Shown here in pieces: positions 45,960-58,600 of a DNA stretch of 64,000 nucleotides (its first letter is position 1; each line of letters begins with the position of its first letter). The DNA is from Balanoglossus misakiensis (Eukaryota; Hemichordata). A program made the position numbers and the translations under genes. The DNA lies in assembly GCA_040954595.2 (NCBI GenBank), contig CM082588.2, positions 3,162,001 to 3,226,000 on the forward strand. Reading direction: 5' to 3'. Below the pieces are notes generated by a model that made no database searches, had not been told where the DNA came from, and saw only the letters and a list, made by a program, of their open reading frames with translations.

Positions 45960-46700
45960 AAAAAAAAAATTTCACTCTATACTTATTAAAAACACTTAGA
46001 AATTTTTCAGGCTTCACTCTATACTTATTAAAAACACTAAGAAATTTTTCAGGCTTCACTCTATACTTATTAAAAACACTTAGAAATTTTTCAGGCTTCA
46101 CTCTATACTTATTAAAAACACTTAGAAATTTTTCAGGCTTTACTCTATACTTTGACATTAAAAAACACTTAGAAATTTTTCAGGCTATCACTCTATACTT
46201 TGACATTAAAAAACACTTAGAAATTTTTCAGGCTATCAATCTATACTTAGACATTAAAAAACACTTAGAAATTTTTCAGGCTATCACTCTATACTTAGAC
46301 ATTAAAAAACACTTAGAAATTTTTCAGGCTATCACTCTATACTTTGACATTAAAAACACTTAGAAATTTTTCAGGCTTCACTCTATACTTTGACATTAAA
46401 AACACTAACTTAGAAATTTTTCAGGCTTCACTCTATACTTTGACATTAAAAAACACTTAGACATTTTTCAAGCTATCACTCTATACTTTGACATTAAAAA
46501 AACTTAGAAATTGTTCAGGCTTTACTCTATACTTTGACATTAAAAAACACTTAGAAATTTTTCAGGCTATCACTCTATACTTTGACATTAAAAAAAACTT
46601 AGACATTTTTCAAGCTATCACTCTATACTTTCGCATTAGGAAAAAACTTGGAAATTTTTCAAGCTTTACTCTATACTTAAACAAAAATAACTAAAAATTT
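45960..46700. repeat. Tandem array C, 42-bp then 48-bp units
   Basis: Units of cactctatacttattaaaa plus acacttagaaatttttcaggctt (42 bp) give way to units with tttgacattaaaaaacac (about 48 bp). The 42-bp unit is a multiple of three, so it creates spurious repetitive open frames on both strands, which I do not call genes. Confidence 0.92.
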
Positions 46701-46719
46701 TTTTTTGAAATTTGCGCAT

Positions 46720-46930
46720 GCCCCTCTATACTTGTATTTTCTAATACATACCTTGTCTTTTCAGATCCCGGCTGGACTCCACTTCTTTCGATTGGTCATC
46801 AACCATTCAACAGATAGACCTGAAACGACAAGTGAATACGAGTGAAATTTCAATACTTTGGTTTTGTCATGATTTAGTAGAAAATGAAATAAAATACAAT
46901 AAAATAAATTTCAATCCTTGGTGTGTGCTT
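46720..46930. repeat. Duplicate of the terminal-exon segment (second copy)
   Basis: The stretch from 46720 repeats 45720-45940: ccttgtcttttcagatcccg, the IPAGLHFFRL coding stretch, gaatacgag, then ataaaatacaataaa and ttcaatccttggtgt. The putative exon 46765-46845 ends earlier, at TGA after EYE, because one base differs (gagtga against gagtta). Confidence 0.85.
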
Positions 46931-46939
46931 TTTTGTAAA

Positions 46940-47170
46940 AAAAAAACACTTCGAAAATTTTCAGGCTTTACTCTATACTTTAACATTAAAAAAAACTTAT
47001 ACATTTTTCAGAATTTACTCTATACCTGCATTCAAAAAAAACTTTTTTCAGAATTTACTCTATACTTTCATTCAAAAAAAAACTTAGAATATTTATCAGA
47101 ATTTACTCTATACTTTCATTAAAAAAAACTAAGAATATTTTTCACGTTTTACTCTATAACTGCATTAAAA
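46940..47170. repeat. Decayed continuation of array C
   Basis: Several units of the type tttactctatactttnacatt plus an A run and ttagaatattt, related to the 45960-46700 array but more diverged. Runs directly into satellite B. Confidence 0.8.
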
Positions 47171-47173
47171 AAA

Positions 47174-50100
47174 ACAAAGTTTGCAAAGTCAAGTATTTGT
47201 CATCTTTTTACAATTTTCATGAGCTATAGCCCATGAATAATGTCCCAACATGACAAAATCACCAAAGTTTGCAAAGTCAAGTATTTGCCACCTTTTGACA
47301 AATTTCATGAGCTATAACCCATGAATAATGTCCCAACATGACAAAATCACCAAAGTTTGCAAAGTCAAGAATTTGTCATCTTTTGACAACTTTCATGAGC
47401 TATAACCCATGAATAATGTCCCAACATGACAAAATCACCAAAGTTTGCAAAGTCAAGTATTTGTCATCTTTTGACAACTTTCATGAGCTATAACCCATGA
47501 ATAATGTCCCAACATGACAAAATACCCAAAGTTTGCAAAGTCAAGAATTTGCCATCTTTTGACAACTTTCATGAGCTATAACCCATGAAAAATGTCCCAA
47601 CATGACAAAATACCCAAAGTTTGCAAAGTCAAGAATTTGCCATCTTTTGACAACTTTCATGAGCTATAACCCATGAAAAATGTCCCAACATGACAAAATA
47701 CCCAAAGTTTGCAAAGTCAAGAATTTGCCATCTTTTGACAACTTTCATGAGCTATAACCCATGAAAAATGTCCCAACATGACAAAATCACCAAAGTTTCC
47801 AAAGTTGGGAATTTGCCATCTTTTGACAATTGTCATGAGCTATAACCCATGAAAAATGTCCAACAATGACAAAATCACCAAAGTTTCCAAAGTTGGGAAT
47901 TTGCCATCTTTTGACAGCTTTCATGAGCTATAACCCATGAAAAATGTCCCAACAAGACAAAATCACCAAAGTTTGCAAAGTCAAGAATTTGCCATCTTTT
48001 GACATTTTTCATGAGCTATAACCCATGAAAAATGTCCCAACATGACAAAATCACCAAAATTTGCAAAGTCAAGAATTTGTCATCTTTTGACAACTTTCAT
48101 GAGCTATAACCCATGAAAAATGTCCCAACATGACAAAATCACCAAAGTTTGCAAAGTCAAGTATTTGTCATCTTTTGACAACTTTCATGAGCTATAACCC
48201 ATGAATAATGTCCCAACATGACAAAATCACCAAAGTTTGCAAAGTCAAGTATTTGTCATCTTTTGACAACTTTCATGAGCTATAACCCATGAATAATGTC
48301 CCAACATGACAAAATACCCAAAGTTTGCAAAGTCAAGAATTTGCCATCTTTTGACAACTTTCATGAGCTATAACCCATGAAAAATGTCCCAACATGACAA
48401 AATACCCAAAGTTTGCAAAGTCAAGAATTTGCCATCTTTTGACAACTTTCATGAGCTATAACCCATGAAAAATGTCCCAACATGACAAAATACCCAAAGT
48501 TTGCAAAGTCAAGAATTTGCCATCTTTTGACAACTTTCATGAGCTATAACCCATGAAAAATGTCCCAACATGACAAAATCACCAAAGTTTCCAAAGTTGG
48601 GAATTTGCCATCTTTTGACAATTGTCATGAGCTATAACCCATGAAAAATGTCCAACAATGACAAAATCACCAAAGTTTCCAAAGTTGGGAATTTGCCATC
48701 TTTTGACAGCTTTCATGAGCTATAACCCATGAAAAATGTCCCAACATGACAAAATCACCAAAATTTGCAAAGTCAAGTATTTGTCATCTTTTGACAACTT
48801 TCATGAGCTATAACCCATGAAAAATGTCCCAACATGACAAAATACCCATAGTTTGCAAAGTCAAGAATTTGTCATCTTTTGACAACTTTCATGAGCTATA
48901 ACCCATGAAAAATGTCCCAACATGACAAAATACCCAAAGTTTGCAAAGTTGGGAATTTGCCATCTTTCGACAATTTTCATGAGCTATAACCCATGAAAAA
49001 TGTCCCAACATGACAAAATCACCAAAATTTGCAAAGTCAAGATTTTGTCATCTTTCGACAATTTTCATGAGCTATAACCCATGAAAAATGTCCCAACATG
49101 ACAAAATCACCAAAATTTGCAAAGTCAAGAATTTGTCATCTTTTGACAACTTTCATGAGCTATAACCCATGAAAAATGTCCCAACATGACAAAATCACCA
49201 AAGTTTGCAAAGTCAAGAATTTGTCATCTTTTGACAACTTTCATGAGCTATAACCCATGAATACTGTCCCAACATGACAAAATCACCAAAGTTTGCAAAG
49301 TCAAGAATTTGTCATCTTTTGACAACTTTCATGAGCTAAAACCCATGAAAAGTGTCCCAACATGACAAAATCACCAAAGTTTGCAAAGTTGGGAATTTGC
49401 CATCTTTTGACAACTTTCATGAGTTATAACCCATGAAAAATGTCCCAACATGACAAAAAACCAAAAGTTTGCAAAGTTGGGAATTTGCCATCTTTTGACA
49501 ACTTTCATGAGCTATAACCCATGAAAAATGTCCCAACATGACAAAATCACCAAAATTTGCAAAGTCAAGAATTTGTCATCTTTTGACAACTTTCATGAGC
49601 TATAACCCATGAATAATGTCCCAACATGACAAAATCACCAAAGTTTGCAAAGTCAAGTATTTGTCATCTTTTGACAACTTTCATGAGCTATAACCCATGA
49701 ATAATGTACCAACATGACAAAATACCCATAGTTTGCAAAGTCAGGAATTTGTCATCTTTTGACAACTTTCATGAGCTATAACCCATGAAAAATGTCCCAA
49801 CAAGACAAAATCACCAAAGTTTGCAAAGTCAAGAATTTGTCATCTTTTGACAACTTTCATGAGCTATAACCCATGAAAAATGTCCCAACAAGACAAAATC
49901 ACCAAAGTTTGCAAAGTCAAGAATTTGTCATCTTTTGACAACTTTCATGAGCTATAACCCATGAAAAATGTCCCAACATGACAAAATCACCAAAGTTTGC
50001 AAAGTCAAGTATTTGTCATCTTTTGACAACTTTCATGAGCTATAACCCATAAATAATGTCCCAACATGACAAAATCACCAAAGTTTGCAAAGTCAAGTAT

Positions 50101-50378
50101 TTGTCATCTTTTGACAACTTTCATGAGCTATAACCCATGAAAAATCTCCCAACATGACAAAATCACCGAAGTTTGCAAAGTCAAGTATTTGTAATCTTTT
50201 GACAACTTTCATGAGCTATAACCCATGAAAAATGTCCCAACATGACAAAATAACCAAAGTTCACAAAGTCGGAAATTTCTCATCTTTTGACTGTTTTCAT
50301 GAGCTAAAATTGTCAAACAATGACAAAATTTGCCGTTTTTTGACAATTTCCACGAGCTAAGTGCAAATTGACAAAGCT
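47174..50378. repeat. Satellite array B, 88-bp monomer (about 36 copies)
   Basis: The core catgagctataacccatga recurs every 88 bp (47306, 47394, 47482 and on), followed by aaaatgtcccaacatgac, aaaatcaccaaagtttgcaa and agtcaagaatttgtcatc. Variant monomers (tacccaaag, ttccaaagttgggaatt, cgacaatttt) are interspersed in a non-random order. Decays from about 50240 onward. Confidence 0.95.
47370..48743. repeat. Higher-order duplication in satellite B, 792-bp offset
   Basis: The monomer-variant order over about 47370-47950 recurs at 48162-48743, exactly 792 bp (nine monomers) later. It includes the rare variant caaagtttccaaagttggga at 47791 and 48583. Confidence 0.75.
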
Positions 50379-50452
50379 AATCATGCAGTTGGACATCTTT
50401 GGAAACACAGCTATTAGTGGGCGATGGCCTCTGCTGGTTATTGGTGGGAGAA

Positions 50453-50478
50453 CCCCCCCCCCCCCCCCCCCCCCCCCC
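50453..50478. repeat. 26-bp poly-C tract
   Basis: Uninterrupted run of C soon after the end of satellite B, the longest homopolymer I noticed in the window. Confidence 0.95.
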
Positions 50479-51514
50479 TGACCACCACCATGTTTCAAAA
50501 ACTACATGCACATGTGGGACTGTAGCATTGGATTCGGAGCGTCCAGAACACGGTCATCAATTTGCATACATGTTACATATTAAATAATAAAAGTGCGAGT
50601 AGTGGGGAGAACAGTCGAAGCCCCATTGCAGAGCGACTAGCGAGCACCCTCGCTAACGCGTATATAAGTTGTACGAATTCGCTATACCTTACCTTATTGG
50701 AAAAGTACACGTGTTGATTTCAAGCCTATGGGCGCCGCCATATTGCTTTGTCAATTTCACCGCTTCTTGACGTGAAACCAATGCAGGAATTCCACACCAA
50801 TCCTACTCAGATGCATTTCGACTTCAAGATGAACACAAACAATGGAAATTTCGTTGGAAAAGGAACATTTTAACGCGTTTCAGGTCAAATCAGTGCCCAG
50901 CACCACACAGGGAACACCATCTTGAAACACGCCACCTCGCGGGAGATGTAATAAATCTCTCGAAATAAGTGTACAGTGCGCCACCAACTTTAGCACTCAC
51001 AAAACGATTGACTACCAAGACGCAATTCGTGGTTATTACATACTATATCCTTACATGTAGAATAATGTTGAAAAAACAGTGTTACAATATTATCATTGTA
51101 ATTTTCACTATAGGTGCCCAAAAAGATATATTATTAATGTATAGACACAGACATGAGAGAATATACATTTACCGAATGTTTACGAGATGATGAATTGATA
51201 GTCATTATGAAATCGGTAGTAAAACTGCCTCATTGATTTGTACTCACGAGGCATGACTGATGTACTATTAACGAGTATGTGTGTATTCTCCGAAGACAGA
51301 CGCACAAATCGGAACTTTACCAGAGACAGCAACCTCTTCATGGTCCGCTTGTTTGCGCACGACCGAAACCATTTGACCCAGATCTATCGCAGCACCAGGC
51401 GAATCGCTGGTGTCTAATTTGGCATGCTGAGTGGTACGTGATTTCCCTGCCTTCTCTTGGCGGCGAAGGCAGTCTTGTTTCCCCTGTGCCGATGACTGTT
51501 CTTAATGACGTGCA

Positions 51515-51549
51515 TGCACGCACGCACGCACTGGCATACATACATACAT
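51515..51549. repeat. (GCAC)n and (CATA)n microsatellite
   Basis: gcacgcacgcacgca followed shortly by catacatacatacatg. Confidence 0.85.
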
Positions 51550-52640
51550 GTTATTTGAGAGTTGTAGCTGAGCTCCGGCCAAACCAGCTTCAATTCCGTT
51601 CATTATTGTTACATGATGGGGAACAAACTATTAACGTACATGTACGGTGTACGCCCCGCGACTAAATTGCATCGTCTTTGATAAAAGCTTTGGTCAATGG
51701 GGGTTCTCGGAAGAGAGAAATGAGCTGAATTCAATCATTTATTACATCTTTATGATCGTTCTCTATCTCTAAGAGAAAAAAAGTCCACTTGTCATAGTCA
51801 TTGGCGTCAGTGGAGGCAGGCCTAATTGTTGTTAAACACGCAACAACTGGTAATATGAGAAAAATTACATCGACCAGAACATACTTTCGGCGAGCATTTA
51901 GAATCCGGGAGCGAGAAAAAGCATTCTGTATTATGTAGTCGTTACACGCAATAATTGATCCTAACCGCAGACGGCATCGGACTGGGAAGGTAACCCATTG
52001 CAGCGGACTGTTACATGAAGGCTGCTGACAGAGTATAGATACACCTATCTCCACGTTATAACTTGACTCAAAAAATAACTACTGTAGGCTATAACAAGGT
52101 GACCTTTGTTGATATGTTTTCATGGCATCAAATGTTAACATTTACATGTATTGACGTTTCCGTTGCTTTCAACTGAAAATCCAATATTTTATGCAATGCG
52201 TTAGCAGGCATATACACAAAACGTACAGTAGTATACCACTATTATAGTCCAATAAACTGAGTCATCTCAGTCCCATTTGTCTTCCACACACAAAAAAACT
52301 CCAAGCGAACGATTTGTTATATCCGCTTTTTTGATAGTTCCATGGAGACCAAAAGACAGGTAGAGCGTAAGCGATGCAACAATTCACCAACGTGGAATCT
52401 TGGGATATGGAATCTGGGCCTAGAATGATCAGATAAATGCCCATGACCACAGCCACTGTTTGCTCTATATAAATGTGCTAAAGTTATGCGGCCACATTTA
52501 ATATACACGTCTCTATAATGGCCAAACGGGCGTGTCTAGGTGTCTGTTCGAATAAATGGCCATATGGTGGCTCACTTTTTTCACAATCTGTTATTGGTTA
52601 CCGTTATACTAGTATTTGAATTGTCCATGGTAACAGTGAC

Positions 52641-55600
52641 CGTGTACGTTTGACATCGTCGTCTGTAATATCTCAGCCGCGCAATGTGACCTTTAGAAAA
52701 AGTGAAACTTTTCAACTTGAAAGTATATCTTATGCCCTCATTCATACCTCCCAATGTTTCTGGTGCCCTGTGCTTTTCGTTCTTGGGTGGTCTGCGCCCA
52801 GCCATGGAAAGTTTCCCATGCGGAATCTTCTACTTCCATCGCAAGATGATCGATACCAACACATCTCGGCGCTCCCCCAATCGGCGTCCGTAACACCTGG
52901 CACGTTCACCTTTCCACGCGGCGATCCAATACAAGACTTTCCACCGTTGTCCAGGTAACAATCGAATCGGACGAGCTAGAAAAAAAAACACCATCGATAA
53001 CTCTGTCAATCGTTCACGCAATAAATGTTATCGCAATCACTTTCGCTTTGATGACAAGGACGGGGCCCTTTGGAAAGTGCGAGAGGATTGTTCAGTGATT
53101 AAATATGATGTTTCTCCCTGAGTTCACTCTGAGCTGCAGATAGCATATCGCTACTGATGTAAACCAGAGCAAACAAACCCATTGCTGGCTGCATGTATAA
53201 GTCCATGCCTCTTGGTGAGAATGACTGTTATTGGCGGTGATAGCATAGTACCCGTGGATACTAAACGCCCTAGTACCCGTGGATACTAAACGCCCATTAA
53301 CCGCGAACGAATAAAATTCCTCTATCGCTCTCGTTTGATCGTACAGAGATGAAACTGCAGAAGAATTCCAGCACTGCGTGTTTCATCCGATTTTAATGGT
53401 GCGTTCGGCAGATAACTACACTTGATCACATTTTTCGCACTTCTATATATCTGCTACATTTTATCATCAGATTTTGTGGTTACCGATTTTTCCCTGAGAA
53501 TCATTTTAACGCTCCTCTTCTATCATCCGAAAGATGAAAAGCTAATAAACCCGTACATTCACAATTGTGAGACTCGTTTAAGTTGAATGTCTGATGGACG
53601 GTTAATTGACAGAATAATACTTGTCTACTCTTCCTCCAAGAGTCCCGACTTTTGATGATTTTACAGTGATGTACAATGATGAGCCATGCATTTAGATCGA
53701 CAACAGTAACTGTTGCGCTATGTCAGCAGCTACAAGGCTCGTTACCGAATTTTGTCAAAGTGTCAACTTTGTGCTGCATCCGCTTTGATTGTGATAGACG
53801 AGCGCAGCAAAGCGGTGCGATGGATGGTCGTCTGGCATAAGTGTCTTTCAGATCGGCGACAAACAAGTCAATGGGTTATCTGACTTCACGCGATGTTCGA
53901 TAAGTCAGGTTGCTCAAGGGGGGCACGGAACGCCATTCTCTGTGTAGTTCCCACGCAAGCAGTACACAGTTTGCGTTCCATCAAAAACTTGGTTTACTTT
54001 GGGTGCGAGGGAACTTTCAGATATTATGAGAAGGGTGGACCGGGGAGGGAAATTGGGGGGCGGTCCATGATGTAAAGTGTGCTTCCCCACATATAGAAAT
54101 TGTGGCAACCCCCTGAGACTGCTCTCGTTGCCATGGGAAACGGAGAAGATGGGAGCGTCGCCTCTAGGCAGCTGTGGTTATCGACATTCTGACGCACAAT
54201 TGTTGCGCCAGGCACCGCCCTGCACTTATTGATCCTGAGGGACAATCTTTAAAAAACCAACAAATCTTGCGTGTGCGGAAAACGAGATGATTCCATCCGC
54301 ATGGTACAATATTAGTTTCACTCTGTAATTAATTATATTTTGCAGCGTTGGAGACTGAATTGTTCCAGCGATTGATCTGCGTCAGATTTCTTTCATTTGT
54401 TATCTGTGGAAGAACAGGAGCAGTAAGTGGGCCGGGATTGGTCTTATATTACAATGCCAACATTGACAGAACCATTCGCGATGTCTGATAGATGTTAAAA
54501 GTGATATGCCACGCTTTTGTCATGCGCTGTTCAGGAGACATGAAGGCCTCGGTCTCGTCATTAGCCAAGGTTTCGTTTACTAAAATCACACAAGGCATTA
54601 TTGGCCAGTTCATACCATATAATGATTAATTTTATCCTGACTCTGACCTTTGACATTTTTTCTTATTCTGCCAAATGCCAGAAGATTTATGGCTAACTCA
54701 TACAATGGCGTACATTTTGATTAAGTACCTATCTACTTTAATAGTCACCCTTTTGGTTTCTGTGGTCTTCCGTACATCCAACGTAATCGTTTGGTCGATG
54801 CACGTTGTTTGAATTGCTATTACAGTTGCTTCAATCAGAGGGATTGATTCCACTCTCACGGATTCAAGACAAGTCAGTGATAATCATAATTGTGGAGGGA
54901 ATTTCCTCAGCCGTGTCGAATACTGTCTCAAAAATTACTAAACAATCAGGTCAAGTCTTGGACTGATGCTTGAATTAGACATCCAACTCGCAAAGGATTA
55001 TATCTCGCTGGTATTGTTGGAAAGGGCTCTAACAAAACTTGCACGTCAAAAGATTTGTACGTCTTTACTCTGACATGTGTCGCCTGGGGTGCACGCTTTG
55101 CTTTAAGATGTACGAGACAAAGTTTGCAAAGCAACTAAACATCTGCTAAATCACCCAATACCCAAAGGTGATCACCCTAATACGCGTCTTTGAGAAGCAA
55201 TCGATGTCCATACGTCAACAAAACGTGCAGATGAAATGGATCCTGTCCAAACGGTTAAGTACCATCTGATCCTGGTTTGAACTGATTTCTTTTTAAAATC
55301 TCTTTATCGGAGTTCTGCCTTTTGGTCATCGTCTTATTATTCTGGGCCTGCAGTACACAGTTCAGCTTCATTCAACTCAGCAATGAATCATACTACTACT
55401 ACATAAAATATATGACAACAATAATCCTATCATGTAACTCGTAAATAATTCTTATTTCATTCGTAAAAGAATCACATGAGCATTTAAAAACTGAAATGGC
55501 TCAAGGGCTGCTGTCGACATCTGCATAGTTAAAGTACAATGATACATTTCATATGTCTATTGGCATATATCACAACCAAGATAAAATCTCCTGTTTTCGG

Positions 55601-58600
55601 TTGTTCTGGGGACCATAAATCAATGAACAAGTGTTAAATATTATATTTAAAATTACCTATTCCGAAGAGCTTTTCTGTTTTCTGTCGAGAGTGGTGCTCC
55701 ATAGGGCTGTAGTACCCGCAATTAAAATAAATCATACTTCTTGCTCCTTTCCTATGAAGAAAAGCAAACATGTTCGTTTAAGGATATTTTTCAATAAATA
55801 TACATTTTACACATTTTCAATAAACAACGACCATTGCCATGGATACCGTAGCTTTAGCCTGCTCTTCAGTTAGAAGTCACCATAGCTACAACTATTTTCG
55901 TTGTCAACTTTATCAAGTCATTGACGAGAGATCATAAATCTTGCTAAGTAGAGGTGACAGCATTTCCTGGGGCGAGTTTTGAATTCTGTGTTTGCACAGG
56001 ATTGTCGAGTCTGTTGCAGGATTTCAGCCTGGAGATCAAAATCAACTTTTTGAAATTTCACACGCCGCATCCAAAGTGAAATATGTAACCATAGACGTGA
56101 ACAGCTGTATCTTTCCGAATTGGGTAGTTTGTGTTTACATGAAATGTAAACCTTTACAGTTTAGGAGGCTTTAAGACTGAAACACTTGTACCCAATCCGG
56201 TATTATTAATGGCCTTTGCAATATTGATAGTACTGTGGCCGTAAATTACACGCTTCAGACAGTAGCCACAACTTATCAAGCAAAGGTTACAATGGTTTAC
56301 AGATCTTTAATAGCATTTATGGGTCACTTGATAATCTAGTGATTTCTCTTGACATTCCATGTCCATTGCGCGTTCTCATTTCAAAAACAGACAAATTTTA
56401 CATTTACAAGTATAGGGTGTTTTATAGCATAAACATTACCGTGATTGATACGTGCACGTTTTGCCCCTTTGGGGATTGTGAGTATTTCATGGTTTTGCAA
56501 CCAGGAATATGTGCCTCCTTTCGAAATATTTAACATACTTGTGAGATTTATTTCTCGGTGACGTCATCAGCAAGCAAGCATGAGTAGAGTCGTTCCATGC
56601 ATTTAATGAAAAAACGAATGGATCTGACTTTATTTCATGATCCAAGACAGGTAATTTATTACTTATTAAACTTTTTTTCAATGTATCGTTTCTCGTTATT
56701 ACGATAGACAGCAGTATGAGATCCATCAATGTACACGCTCGTTTGTATGTGTCGATCTCAGCTTGAAATGTTCTTATTGGTCGCGAAACGAAGCCATCAT
56801 GCAGAAAACGCTCTTTGTGACCGAAAGAACGACACAAGTAGAAATCGGTACAGACACATTCTACTTTGGCGGAGTTTCTTTTCTGAACGAATGCCCCTTC
56901 AACGCGGTATTTGCTACAGAAGGAGATGTTGATATGTTTAAATATTAGTCCGGCTATGAATCATATGGCAGCATTAATATGGTCAAGTAGGCCACTCACT
57001 AGAGCTGTTATCACTATTCATCTCCCAGTAGTGTTAACGAACACTTGTGAAGTCCTATAACGACGGGGCCTTAAACTCGCCTGTCGATACTTTCTCGTTT
57101 AAGTGCTTTATAGACGCTTTTTCATCGCAGAGTGGTTGTGTAACTAAGTGCTGATTTCAATCTTTGGAGAGATGTCTGAGCCCAGCTCTCTATAATGACA
57201 AGGATTTAGAAACCTAACCGACTCCATTCTTCTCAGTTGCCTAAGTGAATGCAAATGAAGTGGTATACCCCACCCAATCGGTGTGTAGAACTTTGGTGTC
57301 ATTATAGCGCCACTCGCAAATCTTGCCGCCGATAAAAATGTCCAGACAACATGTATTACTTGTATATATTTCACATAACAGTTGAACACCTATCATTATT
57401 CTTTAGAACGTTTATGCAGGAATCCAATCTAAAATTAAATGAATGTCTACTCATTAAAATATTTCTGTTTAAACGCAGTGGATGGACTATGACACACACG
57501 TTTACGTGACAATACCAGTAATACTTCCATGACAATAATCATATACTTATTTCAGCAGAACACTGTACATTATCATTTACTATGTAAATTAGGTTAAATT
57601 AGGTTAAGTAATAAAAATGCAGAGGCTTTCACACGTCGTTTAATCTGAATGAACATTGACTCCTAAATCTAGTCTTGTTGTGGTATAATTCCGACTTTTA
57701 CAGATTGTTTCATTTTTTCCGTGTAAAGTTCAATAGTTAGAATCGTTAAATGTGTGTCGCGTTTCTCGCTAGAAATTCCGTCACCCTTCCTATGACGTCA
57801 CGATTGTGCCTGGCATAATAGACGTCGGTCTAAATTCTGGTGACACGCTTTAGTCCCTGGCGTTATAATGCACAAAGTTCATCGGCGACGATTGAGATGG
57901 CTGTTTGTCACATTCTCTAAGATTTCTCGGGGAATGAAAGTGTAATGCACCTGCTGGTGATAGGGCTCGCGTTTGTCAGAACGCCTCCTCTTATCGATGG
58001 CTTGTCGATTCATCATCTCTCCAGCGGACAGATGGCGGGCCCTCGCGTCCATTGAAATGCCATTATCAAAGCGAGTCCCACTTTTCCGTGTCATTGAATT
58101 TCTGAAAGAACCGCGCGCGTCTGGTATTATCCGACGTCGTCTAAATTTTCAATTAAAACCGGAGAAACGTGTTCCTTACTGGCAACAGACCCTGCTGTAT
58201 GTAATTACAGAAGTCTTAGGCATCAACAGACCCATCGAGGCAACGATAAGCTCATAGGATTGCAACAAGAATAACCTCGTTCGTATAAGGCCACGTACAT
58301 GTGTACACATGTACATGATAGCACCATGAAATGCACATTTTCTCTGATTTTGATACGCTTAATGTGACAGAAAGTATATCATACTGGTCCACGTGAACAG
58401 CGAATGGGGAGGATGCACGTGTAATTTATTCAGGGGGTGTGATATGCAGTTTTCACTTTCTGATCAACAAAATATCACTGCAAGGTAATATGAAGATCGC
58501 GCGTTAGTTTTCTTGGGGGAAAAACACGCGGCGTCTGTCATCTCAAATCACTCAGCCATCACGCGCGTTCAGAAGATCCCTCTCTTTATCCACCAGCGGC

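Larger units (their letters stand above)
50379..52640. other. Gene-poor sequence right of satellite B
   Basis: No supported gene. Contains a poly-C run and a (GCAC)n/(CATA)n microsatellite. Open frames up to about 130 codons have no domain signature. Confidence 0.45.

Noticed and set aside
45877-46158. Minus-strand repetitive frame (KYRVKPEKFLSVFN units)
   Set aside because: A by-product of the 42-bp array unit being a multiple of three; frames also open on the plus strand of the same array.
40472-50378. CRISPR-like array
   Set aside because: Monomers are contiguous satellite units with no unique spacers, in an animal genome.
51279-51665. 128-codon plus-strand frame
   Set aside because: Includes translated microsatellite and has no domain features; chance open frame.
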